Source: Firmicutes bacterium ADurb.Bin153 (GTDB taxonomy: Bacteria; Bacillota; DTU025; MWDF01). From it: DNA of 64,000 nt. Under the pieces are notes generated by a model. The model saw only the letters and a program-made list of their open reading frames with translations, made no database searches and had not been told where the DNA came from. This document shows, piece by piece, positions 44,135 through 52,528 of this stretch. The translations under genes were made by a program, and so were the position numbers. Location of the stretch: assembly GCA_002070415.1 (NCBI GenBank), contig MWDF01000002.1, positions 62,001 to 126,000 of the forward strand. The letters are read 5' to 3'. Position 1 is the first letter of the stretch, and each line of letters begins with the position of its first letter.

Positions 44135-44986
44135 ATGAAGAAGTCGATTACGATAGCTGTTCTGGTGGCATTGGTGCTGGCGGTGGCAGGAGGGCTGTCC
44201 GCCAAGGAGACGATAATAATCGGGACCGTGGTCGGTATCCAGGAGAGCCTCGTGAATGAGTTCATAGTCCCGGCTTTGAACAAGAAGGGCTATGACGTCA
44301 GCGTAAGGGTGTACACATCCTTCGGCCTTAACATCAACAACGACACGGTGCAGGGCAAGACTGATGTAAATTTCTTCCAGCACGAACCCTACCTTAAGGG
44401 CGACTCCGCCAATTCCGGGAAGCTCGAGGCCCTATGGCCGGTGGCCTCGTTCAAGATGGGCCTCTACGGTGCGAATGCCAGTGCCAAGGATGTGACATCC
44501 GGAGGAAGAGTAGGTGTGCCTAACGATAAATCGAACCTTCAAAGGGCCCTCAAGCTGCTTGCAGCGGAAGGGTACATTGCGCTTAGGCCCTCCTTCAGCG
44601 CGGATGTCAACGCGGACAACTACAAGAGCCAAATCGAAGGCAAATCGCTGAAGGCGGAGGACATAATCGCCCTGGATCAGCAGGGGCTGAAGGCGGGCTT
44701 CAGGACAAGGTACAGCGCGGTCGTCCTCTCCGTTGCCGTGGCATATGACCCGGATCCGGCGAAATCGCTGTTCGGGCTGGTCATCGGCAGGGAGGACAGC
44801 TCGATCACGGACGGTTTCGTGAACGTGTTCGTATCAAGGCAGGTAGACCCCAGGGGACAGGACGCGTATTCCAAGAAGATGCTGGACTTGAAGGCGGCAT
44901 TGAAGGGCCTTACGGAAGACCCGGCATTCTTGAAGGTACTGGCCGACAGGTACTCAGGCGTAGTCTACGTACCTGGCTCGAAGTAG
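44135..44986 (+). CDS. metQ: Methionine-binding protein MetQ (NlpA family)
   Basis: 283-aa extracytoplasmic binding protein of the NlpA/MetQ family. Signal peptide AVLVALVLAVAGGLSA-KE has no lipobox Cys, although most MetQ proteins are lipoproteins. Marks: FGLNINNDTVQGKTDVNFFQHEPYL and GGRVGVPNDKSNLQRALKLLAAEG, which are the methionine-pocket blocks. GGAGG lies 7 bases before ATG 44135. It ends the metNIQ operon. Confidence 0.94.
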   Translation: MKKSITIAVLVALVLAVAGGLSAKETIIIGTVVGIQESLVNEFIVPALNKKGYDVSVRVYTSFGLNINNDTVQGKTDVNFFQHEPYLKGDSANSGKLEALWPVASFKMGLYGANASAKDVTSGGRVGVPNDKSNLQRALKLLAAEGYIALRPSFSADVNADNYKSQIEGKSLKAEDIIALDQQGLKAGFRTRYSAVVLSVAVAYDPDPAKSLFGLVIGREDSSITDGFVNVFVSRQVDPRGQDAYSKKMLDLKAALKGLTEDPAFLKVLADRYSGVVYVPGSK

Positions 44987-45006
44987 TCCGTAGAAGGATA
45001 TTTGAC

Positions 45007-45045
45007 GGAGGCGGGAAAATCGTGCGATACGGTTTTCCCGCCTCC
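45007..45045 (+). terminator. Terminator of metNIQ
   Basis: Perfect 13-bp stem GGAGGCGGGAAAA / TTTTCCCGCCTCC (45007-45019 with 45033-45045), 13-base loop. The T-run is inside the 3' arm. Confidence 0.75.
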
Positions 45046-45123
45046 ATCCTATCGTCTTGACGTTTTGTGACCGGCGCCTTTGCCTTACAATGTAAGTGGA
45101 ATGATTTGTGGATGGAGGGAAAA

Positions 45124-46428
45124 ATGGCCGACAATACGTCCAGGTCGTTGAGGTCAAGCTTCGTCTACCAGGTATTCGTACGCAACTACTCTGAGGCGGG
45201 GGATTTCAAGGAGCTGACGGCGGATCTTGAGAGGATACGGGCGCTAGGTGCCGATATCATCCACTTGTTGCCGATACATCCCATAGGGCTGAAGAGAAGG
45301 AAGGGAAGCCTCGGCTCGCCGTACGCGATAAAGGACTATACGAGCATAGATCCCGCCTACGGCAGAGAGGAGGACCTCTCAGAGCTTCTCAGGAAAGCTC
45401 ATTCGCTGGGCATGAGAGTGCTTATGGACATCGTATACAACCACACTTCGCCCGACTCGCGGCTTTTCTCCCAGCATCCTGACTGGTTCTATCACAAGAA
45501 CGGGGTTCCGGGCAACAAGGCTGGGGATTGGCAGGACGTGATAGACCTTGATTTCGAAAGGGGCGGGCAAGCGTTGGAGCGCTACTTGATAGACAACCTG
45601 TCAAGGTGGGCGAAATTCGGTTTCGACGGTTTCAGGTGCGACGTAGCCTCATTGGTTCCGGTCGATTTCTGGATAAGAGCGCGCAAGCAGGTAGACGAGG
45701 CCAAGCCCGGCTTGGTATGGCTGGCAGAATCGGTACACGGAGATTTCATAAAGAAGCTGAGGCGCCTGGGGTTCAGAGCCCACAGCGACAGCGAGCTCTA
45801 TCAGGCTTTCGACGTCTGCTATGATTACGACACCCATGACAGGTTCCAGGAGTATGCGTATGGAAGGGCGGGCCTGAGGCAGTACCTGCAGGCCCTCAGG
45901 TCGCAGGAATTCATCTATCCGGATAATTACGTTAAGCTCAGATACCTAGGCAACCATGATTTCGAAAGGCCGGCTGCGCTCTTTGAAGACAGGCGTAGCC
46001 TAGAAGCCTGGACGGCGTTTACGTTCTTCAACAAGGGCACGGTCCTTATCTATATGGGTGACGAGACGCTCACGGATCATAGGCCGGACCTTTTCGAGAA
46101 GGACGTAATAGACCTAACCAAGCAGGACTTGCGACATGTGGGGTTGATAAAGGACCTTGCTTCTATGAGGATATCGGATTACTTCTCCAGATCGCGCTCG
46201 TTCGAGGTGTCGGAAAACGAGGAGGACAACATCGTAGCGGTCCATGAGCTGGAGGGCAGGAGGCTGTGCGGCATATTCAACGTGGGCAAAAAGAACGCGC
46301 CGGTTGACGCTAGAGCGGCCGGGATCCGCGACGGTGAGTACAGGCCGTTGTTGGGAGGCCGTGCCGTCATCGCAAACGGCCTAGCTTCGGTGGATGCGCC
46401 GTTTTCTGTATTCGAATGCCGAGATTAG
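45124..46428 (+). CDS. GH13 alpha-amylase-family protein
   Basis: 434-aa cytoplasmic glycoside hydrolase family 13 member. Barrel start SSFVYQVFVRNYSEAGDF, LMDIVYNHTS (region I), GFDGFRCDVAS (region II with the nucleophile Asp), WLAESVHG (region III acid Glu), LGNHDFERP (region IV). A short C-terminal beta domain follows. The size suits trehalose- or maltooligosaccharide-acting enzymes; specificity is not assignable. GGAGGG lies 5 bases before ATG 45124; an upstream GTG at 45067 is less likely. Monocistronic between two terminators. Confidence 0.88.
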   Translation: MADNTSRSLRSSFVYQVFVRNYSEAGDFKELTADLERIRALGADIIHLLPIHPIGLKRRKGSLGSPYAIKDYTSIDPAYGREEDLSELLRKAHSLGMRVLMDIVYNHTSPDSRLFSQHPDWFYHKNGVPGNKAGDWQDVIDLDFERGGQALERYLIDNLSRWAKFGFDGFRCDVASLVPVDFWIRARKQVDEAKPGLVWLAESVHGDFIKKLRRLGFRAHSDSELYQAFDVCYDYDTHDRFQEYAYGRAGLRQYLQALRSQEFIYPDNYVKLRYLGNHDFERPAALFEDRRSLEAWTAFTFFNKGTVLIYMGDETLTDHRPDLFEKDVIDLTKQDLRHVGLIKDLASMRISDYFSRSRSFEVSENEEDNIVAVHELEGRRLCGIFNVGKKNAPVDARAAGIRDGEYRPLLGGRAVIANGLASVDAPFSVFECRD

Positions 46429-46480
46429 GCCATATCACCTTGAAGAAATGCATATCAGAATATGCGTATAAGCGAATATA

Positions 46481-46514
46481 AAAGTGCCCGGAACCGTTCG
46501 CCGGGCACTTTTTG
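46481..46514 (+). terminator. Terminator after the amylase-like gene
   Basis: Perfect 11-bp stem AAAGTGCCCGG / CCGGGCACTTT (46481-46491 with 46501-46511) followed by TTGCTTT. Confidence 0.88.
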
Positions 46515-46543
46515 CTTTGGGTGAAGGAGAATCCAACACGATG

Positions 46544-46568
46544 TAATATTATATATGAATATATTGAT
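46544..46568 (+). promoter_or_regulatory. Promoter/operator candidate of the second ArsR-type gene
   Basis: TAATAT (46544-46549) as possible -10, followed by ATGAATATATTGAT (46555-46568), a 14-base near-palindrome around AATATATT. A/T-rich palindromes at this position are typical of ArsR-family autoregulation; no clear -35 is visible. Confidence 0.4.
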
Positions 46569-46584
46569 AAAACGGGAGGCTCCC

Positions 46585-47304
46585 ATGAAGAAGCTGGTAA
46601 GCACAATGAAAGCTATGGCTGACGAACCTCGCATGAGCATATTGGTAGTGCTGGCTTTGAGGGGCGCCGTATGCGTAAGCCACCTGCAGGAGGCGATGAG
46701 GGTGCCCCAGCCGACGGTATCGAGGTACCTTGCTATACTGAGGAACGCGGGGCTCCTTGACGCCGAGCGGAGGGGGCAATGGGTATATTACAGGCTGAAC
46801 GAGGAGGAGGGCGGCATAGCCCTTGACATTATAAGGAGGTCCGCCGACCAGCTGGGCCAGACATCTAGAATAAAGAAGGTCATGGAGAGGCTGGACAGGA
46901 TAGAGCAACAACCGCCGCTTGATGAGCAGATATCGGATACTTCTGGCAGGAGCGCAAGGCCGGAGACCAGGCCGGTGACAAGGTCAAGGAAGCATGCGGT
47001 CCGCCAAACAGAAAGGAAGAAGGCGACGCCTGAAGCGGGCGAGACGGCGCCGGAGGCAGAGGAAAAACGGGAGGAAGCCGAGATCCAAGCCGCTGTCGTT
47101 CAGGAACGAGAGGACATGCTCGTAGTTGGTATCGGTGCTGTCCTAATGGACAGTGAGCCTGAAGGGACTTCCGTCGCCGGCATGAATGAAAAGCCGGTTG
47201 AAGTGGCCGGACAGGAGCAGGCGCAGACCGTTTCGGATGAAGGGGCGAAAAAGGGCAGGAAGCGCGAGAAGAAGCCTCAGCCGCCGAGCCTTTTCGACAT
47301 CTGA
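46585..47304 (+). CDS. ArsR-type winged-helix regulator with a long charged tail
   Basis: 239-aa protein. The first 90 residues are a classic ArsR DNA-binding domain: MADEPRMSILVVLALRGAVCVSHLQEAM, recognition helix PQPTVSRYLAILRNAGLL, wing RRGQWVYYRL. The remaining 150 residues are low-complexity and charged (many E, K, R, A, P), probably disordered, ending in KKGRKREKKPQPPSLFDI. Only one Cys, at the usual CV(S/C) position, so no obvious thiol metal site. GGGAGG lies 6 bases before ATG 46585. It converges with the gene at 47307, leaving 2 bases. Confidence 0.82.
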   Translation: MKKLVSTMKAMADEPRMSILVVLALRGAVCVSHLQEAMRVPQPTVSRYLAILRNAGLLDAERRGQWVYYRLNEEEGGIALDIIRRSADQLGQTSRIKKVMERLDRIEQQPPLDEQISDTSGRSARPETRPVTRSRKHAVRQTERKKATPEAGETAPEAEEKREEAEIQAAVVQEREDMLVVGIGAVLMDSEPEGTSVAGMNEKPVEVAGQEQAQTVSDEGAKKGRKREKKPQPPSLFDI

Positions 47305-47306
47305 TC

Positions 47307-48725
47307 TCATACTAACGGTATCATCGCCGAGAAGTCCCTGAAGGAATTGATAAGAGGGCGCCCTTGCTGCATGGACCAGCCAGTGAACTTGTCCGGCCTG
47401 TACAGTTCCGACTTCGTCGGCCTGACAAGCGGGAAGACCAGGCAATTTGAGAGCAGCGAAGCTTCGAGCCTCATCGAGCAGGATGACATCCCGTCGAAAG
47501 AACCGGGATTCTTTATCGAGTCCACAAGGGCTGCGATATCCTGGTTCGTCTGGACAAGGCCGTCAGGGAGGAACCCCCCTTCTCCTACGGCCGTCGTGAG
47601 CCCCCTGAAACCCGGCTGAAGCCAACCTGTCGAAATCACCGCATCATAAGCCCCTGCTGCAATCTGGCTGCGGTAGCCTGCCTCAGGAGTAGCGGTTATC
47701 ACGCTTACTTGAGCGCCCTGCCTCTCCCACCATGACTTGACCATAACGGCGCAGAGCATCTCCAACGAGTATGCCTTGTCCGAAGCTACGAGCAGCCTTA
47801 TCCTCGACCCTTTGGAAAGAGGCGATGCCTCGGCTGTTTGGGGGCTTTGGAAATATATGCCGGAAGCTACCGAGGCCCTGCCCGGGATGGTCCTAAGCAC
47901 CAGATACGATCTGTCTATCGCCTTTGAGACCGAAGCCCTCAGGGCTGCATCACGGAAGAGCGGAGAAGACGGGTTGTATGAGACCGCGGTCACCGCCATG
48001 GAATCAGAGGACCAGTACGTGCCCTTTATGGCGGCCGCTGTCCTTGAAAGGTCGGTTGACACGTAATGCAACTCGCCGTTCGAGAACGCGGAAAGCATAG
48101 TTTGCGTGTCAGTATAGCCTTTCACGACGACCTGTGTACGGCCTTGGGAGACAGGTTCGAACAAATACGCCCCCGCTTCACATTTCACCAGCCTGTAAGG
48201 GGGATCGCCGGCACCTACTAGGCAGCCTGCCGTATCTATCGAATATACGGGGGCGAAAGCGAACAGCACCCAGAAGATGCCCGGATCTTCTCCGAGGCCG
48301 AAGACCAGCGAAACGCCGTCCGGACCGGCTGAGACGGTAAGGTCGCTGCCCTGAGGTATCCTGCTTGACAGGCAGTCCGCCACGGAGACCGCATCGAAAA
48401 GCGCGGCATCGCCCGCACCCGTGCCGGATTTCAGCATTACGGTGACTTTCCCCGACACGGCGTCGAACGAAGGCCATCCGTACGCCAGCTGGGGTTCGAT
48501 GGCTCCTTCGGGGCCGCCCCATGCGAACAGGGAGTCGCAGGCCATAGCGAGCACCATGTCCTCCGTGCCGCTCAAAGCCCTTATGCATGTAATGGGGTCC
48601 AGCCTTCCGACAATCCCTGCCGCAAGCGGAGTCAAGTCTGAAGCACCGGCGCTTGCGGGAGCCGTGCAACGCGAAAGCGCCATGATGAGCAAAATCGCCG
48701 AAAGCACGATGCTTCGAACCTTCAA
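47307..48725 (-). CDS. Orphan family-5-like extracellular solute-binding protein
   Basis: 472-aa exported protein resembling peptide/nickel binding proteins (SBP_bac_5), but divergent. The signal peptide ends near CTAPASA-GA; a Cys precedes the site but the context (LSRC) is a poor lipobox. Family traces: DPITCIRALSG, AFSNGELHYV, RDAALRASVSKAIDRSYLV, VISTGWLQPG. No permease or ATPase genes are nearby. TTG 48725 with GGTGGTGAT upstream is the likely start. It could serve the Opp system at 10675-14631 (speculation). Confidence 0.7.
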   Translation of the reverse strand: MKVRSIVLSAILLIMALSRCTAPASAGASDLTPLAAGIVGRLDPITCIRALSGTEDMVLAMACDSLFAWGGPEGAIEPQLAYGWPSFDAVSGKVTVMLKSGTGAGDAALFDAVSVADCLSSRIPQGSDLTVSAGPDGVSLVFGLGEDPGIFWVLFAFAPVYSIDTAGCLVGAGDPPYRLVKCEAGAYLFEPVSQGRTQVVVKGYTDTQTMLSAFSNGELHYVSTDLSRTAAAIKGTYWSSDSMAVTAVSYNPSSPLFRDAALRASVSKAIDRSYLVLRTIPGRASVASGIYFQSPQTAEASPLSKGSRIRLLVASDKAYSLEMLCAVMVKSWWERQGAQVSVITATPEAGYRSQIAAGAYDAVISTGWLQPGFRGLTTAVGEGGFLPDGLVQTNQDIAALVDSIKNPGSFDGMSSCSMRLEASLLSNCLVFPLVRPTKSELYRPDKFTGWSMQQGRPLINSFRDFSAMIPLV

Positions 48726-48848
48726 TCGATCACCACCGTAATCCGTAATACCGATGATTCTCCGTTCTAGGTCGCGCGATACTCTTTTTGTATAATAATG
48801 CCCGCTAGAGTAGAATATAGCATATAATCACTTCCGGGAGGTGACCCG

Positions 48849-49478
48849 ATGAGTAAAGTATGTTGGAAACCCGGGACCATGTTATGGCCCCTACCTGCGG
48901 TTATGGTGTCCTGCAAGGGGCCGGGCGCCGAAGGGCGGGATAACATCATCACGCTTTCGTGGGTCGGCACGATCAACTCGGATCCGCCGATGCTGTCAAT
49001 ATCAGTCAGGCCGGAAAGGCACTCCTATGAGCTGATAGAAGCCTCAGGCGAGTTCGTCGTGAACGTGCCGTCAATAGCCCAGGCCAAGGCGGCTGATTAC
49101 TGCGGCTGCGCTTCGGGCAGGAACGAGGACAAATGGAAAGCCACCGGGCTTACGCGCGGCAAGGCCGAAAAGCTCCAGTGCCCTACTATAGAGGAGTGTC
49201 CTGTTAACTTGGAATGCAAGGTAGTGGACAGGAAGAAACTGGGTTCTCACGTTATGTTCATAGCCGAGGTAGTATCGGTCCAGGTAGACGAGAGCCTGAT
49301 GAACGAGAAAGAAAGGTTTGCCCTTGAGAAAGCCGGCCTGTTCGCCTACGTACACGGACATTACTATGCCATAGGCAGGAAGTTGGGAAGGTTCGGCTTC
49401 TCGGTGAGGAAGAAGCCTGTCAGACAGGGCGCGAGGAGCGCCACAAGGATGCCGAGGAAGCCCTCCGGCCCCAAGTGA
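48849..49478 (+). CDS. Flavin reductase-like / flavoredoxin family protein
   Basis: 209-aa FMN-binding protein of the flavin-reductase-like split-barrel family. MSKVCWKPGTMLWPLPAVMVSC, NIITLSWVGTINSDPPMLSISVRPERHSYELI and FVVNVPS are the FMN-site blocks; the C-terminus has a basic tail (RKKPVRQGARSATRMPRKP). Anaerobes use these as electron-transfer flavoredoxins. GGGAGGTG lies 6 bases before ATG. Two TATAAT boxes (48791-48796, 48824-48829) lie upstream, neither with a good -35. Confidence 0.88.
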   Translation: MSKVCWKPGTMLWPLPAVMVSCKGPGAEGRDNIITLSWVGTINSDPPMLSISVRPERHSYELIEASGEFVVNVPSIAQAKAADYCGCASGRNEDKWKATGLTRGKAEKLQCPTIEECPVNLECKVVDRKKLGSHVMFIAEVVSVQVDESLMNEKERFALEKAGLFAYVHGHYYAIGRKLGRFGFSVRKKPVRQGARSATRMPRKPSGPK

Positions 49479-49488
49479 TCCTATAAGC

Positions 49489-50040
49489 TCAGTACGCCAG
49501 AACCGCCCTTGCGGGAGCGCCGTCTTCCGCATCGAGCAAGAGCGGCAACGATATAAGGTAGGCTGGGCCTTCGGCTGCGTCATCGAGCCGAAGGCCTTCC
49601 AATATCACGACTCCCGCGCCGAGGAGGAGCCTATGCACCTCCATGGAAGGTTCCTCATCTATGCTCAGATTCTCCACCCCCACAAGCTTCACACCCAGCT
49701 CGACCAGCGAATAGGCATCTGAGAACGATGGGCATCCCTCTTTTACAAGCACCCTTTCTGCGAGCGGTCCCCCCTCCCTGAGGGTCCTTTTCAGGTCCGC
49801 GAGGCCTATGACGGTGCAGGGGCCCACCATCGAGTTGATCTGCGGCACCGAGGACACTTCCATGAGATGGGCCGGGAAATCCATATGGGTGCCCGTGTGC
49901 GTACCCATGCTGACTTCAGAGACCGAACAACCGTCGTCGGCTACGGTAAGGTGTCTCCTGACCTTCACTTCCGGATCCCCTGGCCATACCGGCATGCCCT
50001 CGAACACCTTGCGAGATACATCTATATATAAAGAGAACAT
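49489..50040 (-). CDS. Cyclase-family (kynurenine formamidase-like) metal-dependent hydrolase
   Basis: 183-aa member of the cyclase/KynB family. HTGTHMDFPAHL is the metal-binding signature, and MPVWPGDPEVKV the conserved N-terminal block. The chain is slightly shorter than KynB (about 205 aa). No tryptophan-catabolism genes are near, so the substrate is unknown. AAGGAGG precedes the ATG. It converges with the flavin reductase, leaving 10 bases, and is divergent from psuG. Confidence 0.87.
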   Translation of the reverse strand: MFSLYIDVSRKVFEGMPVWPGDPEVKVRRHLTVADDGCSVSEVSMGTHTGTHMDFPAHLMEVSSVPQINSMVGPCTVIGLADLKRTLREGGPLAERVLVKEGCPSFSDAYSLVELGVKLVGVENLSIDEEPSMEVHRLLLGAGVVILEGLRLDDAAEGPAYLISLPLLLDAEDGAPARAVLAY

Positions 50041-50173
50041 GCAATTGCCTCCTTAGCGGGTGATATCCGTCCGGCGCATATAAAAATCGCAACGGCTTGG
50101 TTCATACCCGCCCCATTATGGTTTAATAATTATTGTTCTAGGGTAAAAATGTCAAACCTTCAGGAGGTGTCCC

Positions 50174-51094
50174 ATGAGGATCAAGGAGCTGTGCGATTTC
50201 GCGGTCGTTTCCAATGAGGTGGGGCAGGCCCTCGCGGAAGGATTTCCTGTCTGCGCCCTTGAGACTACGATACTCAGCCACGGGCTTCCAAGGCCGTTCA
50301 ACCTTGAGGTCGCCCACAGGGTGGAACAATCCGTTAGGGCATCCGGGGCCATTCCTGCCACTATAGGCATCCTGAACGGCAAGGTCTATATAGGCATGGA
50401 CGAAGACCAGCTGGAAGAAGTATCGTTGGACACCGGATCCGTCAAGGCCTCCTTGAAGGACATACCGTCGGCGATCCTGAGGGGAAAGACCGCAGGTTGT
50501 ACGGTGGCCGCCACTGTGGCGCTTGCCGTAGCGGCGGGGATAAGGACTTTTGCGACAGGAGGAATCGGCGGCGTCCATATAGGTGCGGAGGAAACATTCG
50601 ACATATCCGCGGACCTGAAGGTCCTGGCCGACAACAGGATAATAGTCGTATGCTCGGGCCCCAAGAGCGTGCTGGACGTAGACAAGACGGTCGAGTACCT
50701 TGAGACGCTGTCCATCCCGATCATAGGGTACAAGACGGAGAAGCTTCCGTTGTTCTACACGAGGACCAGCAACTACCCGGTCGACTACAACGCAGAGAAA
50801 CCCGAGGATGTCGCGCTGTTCGCGGACTTGAGGTGGGCGTTGTCGGACGGTGGCATACTGGTGGCCAACCCAGTTCCGAAGGACGCCGAGATGGACAAGG
50901 CGGTGTTCGAGAGGGTGTCAAAGGAAGCGATCCAGTCCGCCGAGAAGAAAGGCATAAGGAAAGCCGAGATAACGCCGTATCTGCTGGACTACATACACAG
51001 ACACAGCGAGGGCGCCTCGCTGAAGGCGAACGCGGCTCTCATAGAATCGAATGCACAGCTTGGGGCGAGCATAGCCGTGGCACTGGCGAGATAA
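50174..51094 (+). CDS. psuG: Pseudouridine-5'-phosphate glycosidase
   Basis: 306-aa enzyme that reversibly splits pseudouridine 5'-phosphate to uracil and ribose-5-phosphate. ALETTILSHGLPRP, ATIGILNGKVYIG, KTAGCTVAATVALAVAAGIRTFATGGIGGVH-type central block (GIGGVH), and CSGPKSVLDVDKTVEYLET are diagnostic. The usual partner kinase PsuK is not adjacent. AGGAGGTG lies 5 bases before the ATG. Confidence 0.95.
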   Translation: MRIKELCDFAVVSNEVGQALAEGFPVCALETTILSHGLPRPFNLEVAHRVEQSVRASGAIPATIGILNGKVYIGMDEDQLEEVSLDTGSVKASLKDIPSAILRGKTAGCTVAATVALAVAAGIRTFATGGIGGVHIGAEETFDISADLKVLADNRIIVVCSGPKSVLDVDKTVEYLETLSIPIIGYKTEKLPLFYTRTSNYPVDYNAEKPEDVALFADLRWALSDGGILVANPVPKDAEMDKAVFERVSKEAIQSAEKKGIRKAEITPYLLDYIHRHSEGASLKANAALIESNAQLGASIAVALAR

Positions 51095-51235
51095 GGCCTG
51101 CAAGGTCGATAAGATGCCCAGATGAACGGGACACCGCATCGCATCCGCAGCGCCGATATACGGTGGGCCTGAGCCTTTGATGTGTTAGAATTGTCATGTA
51201 AGTGCAGCTAATTCCGCTTTGCTGGAGGAAGGCCG

Positions 51236-52528
51236 ATGCGATTTTTCGAGGATTTCAAGATAATGGACGGTTTGTCCGTCCACCTGTGGCCGACGGACAA
51301 GTTCAGGTCCGTACACCTGCAGGTATTCCTGCACAACCCGCTTTCCGACGATACGGTCACGTTCAACAACCTTCTGTCCGCGGTCCTCACCAGGGGCACC
51401 GCCGGATATCCCGAGACGAGGCAGTTCAATACGAGGCTTGACGAGCTTTACGGAGCTGCGGTCTCCTACGCCGTATCCAGGAGGGGCGAAAGGGGCCTGC
51501 TCAGCCTCTGGGCCGGCATGGCCGACATCGAGACCGACGGCATGTCGCCCGTCAGGGTTCTCTCCGGGCTGCTGTCCTCTGTGATGTTCGACCCCGCCAG
51601 GAGCGCGGAGGGCCTGCTCAGACAGGATTACATATCCCAGGAGAAATCGGGGATAGCCAACGATATGGCAGCTTTGAGGGATGACAAGGATGCATGGGCC
51701 GATTTCAGGCTGTGTGCCAACATGTGCAAAGACGAACCGTACGGGATCCATCCTTACGGTGACGATGCGCTCCTTAAGAGCATCGGCCCGGAACCCCTCA
51801 CTTCGTGGTGGACCGGTGTCATGCCCGGTTTCCCGGCCGATATATTCGCCGTCGGCGATTTCGACATGGTAGAGGCGCTCGAGGAGATCGAAAGGGCCTT
51901 CAAAGGCCGCATAAACGGCGGCTCCGACCCGGGACCCGCCTCTTGCGGGATGCCGTCCGCAAAGGAGGCGAGCTTCATAACCGAAGGGGCCGACACGGTG
52001 CAAGTCAAGTTGGCGATAGGATGGAGGGCGCCGACGAACTGGGCCGACGACAACTATCCGTCCCATGCGCTCGCCAACCACATATTCGGCCAGTACTCCC
52101 AGTCCAGGCTCTTCATGAACGTAAGGGAACGCGAAGGCATGGCATACAGCGTAGGATCGAGGATAGAACCGACCAAGGGACTGGTATTCGCCCATGCCGG
52201 CATAGACGCTGCCAAGAAGGACAGGGCCATAGAGGTGGTGCTCGCCGAGCAGAGGGCGCTCGCCGCGGGAAACGTCACCGAGAAGGAGCTCAACGAGGCG
52301 AAGAAGAGCATGGCCCTGGGCATAAGGATGTCGGCGGACAGCCCCGCGGCGCTTTGCGGCAGGGAGATGACTGGCATAGTAAACAAAAGGCGCTTCACCC
52401 CCGAGGAGGCCGTTTCCAGGATATTCGACGTAACGGCCGAGGAAGTGGCGAAGGCCGCTTCGAGCTGGTCGTTAGATACCGTGTTCGCGTTGATGCCCGA
52501 AGATTCGAAAAAGGGGGCCAAGCCATGA
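51236..52528 (+). CDS. M16-family protein without zinc site (YmfF-like)
   Basis: 430-aa M16 peptidase-like subunit. The HxxEH zinc motif is absent; the N-terminal domain reads NPLSDDTVTFNNLLSAVLTRG where it would lie. The C-terminal half keeps the substrate-binding Arg/Tyr block, GQYSQSRLFMNVREREGMAYSVGS. It overlaps the active partner gene by 4 bases, so the two probably form one clamshell protease, as proposed for Bacillus YmfF/YmfH. GGAGG lies 7 bases before ATG 51236. First gene of the operon that runs to 58101. Confidence 0.88.
   Translation: MRFFEDFKIMDGLSVHLWPTDKFRSVHLQVFLHNPLSDDTVTFNNLLSAVLTRGTAGYPETRQFNTRLDELYGAAVSYAVSRRGERGLLSLWAGMADIETDGMSPVRVLSGLLSSVMFDPARSAEGLLRQDYISQEKSGIANDMAALRDDKDAWADFRLCANMCKDEPYGIHPYGDDALLKSIGPEPLTSWWTGVMPGFPADIFAVGDFDMVEALEEIERAFKGRINGGSDPGPASCGMPSAKEASFITEGADTVQVKLAIGWRAPTNWADDNYPSHALANHIFGQYSQSRLFMNVREREGMAYSVGSRIEPTKGLVFAHAGIDAAKKDRAIEVVLAEQRALAAGNVTEKELNEAKKSMALGIRMSADSPAALCGREMTGIVNKRRFTPEEAVSRIFDVTAEEVAKAASSWSLDTVFALMPEDSKKGAKP

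Noticed and set aside
51194-52195. 333-codon minus-strand frame
   Set aside because: Antisense to the YmfF-like gene.
51805-52524. Long open frame running into the M16 zinc protease gene, which would give a 671-aa protein
   Set aside because: This part is an out-of-frame reading of the YmfF-like gene with an Arg-rich, Leu-poor composition. The true start ATG 52525 overlaps the upstream stop by 4 bases and begins the conserved sequence.
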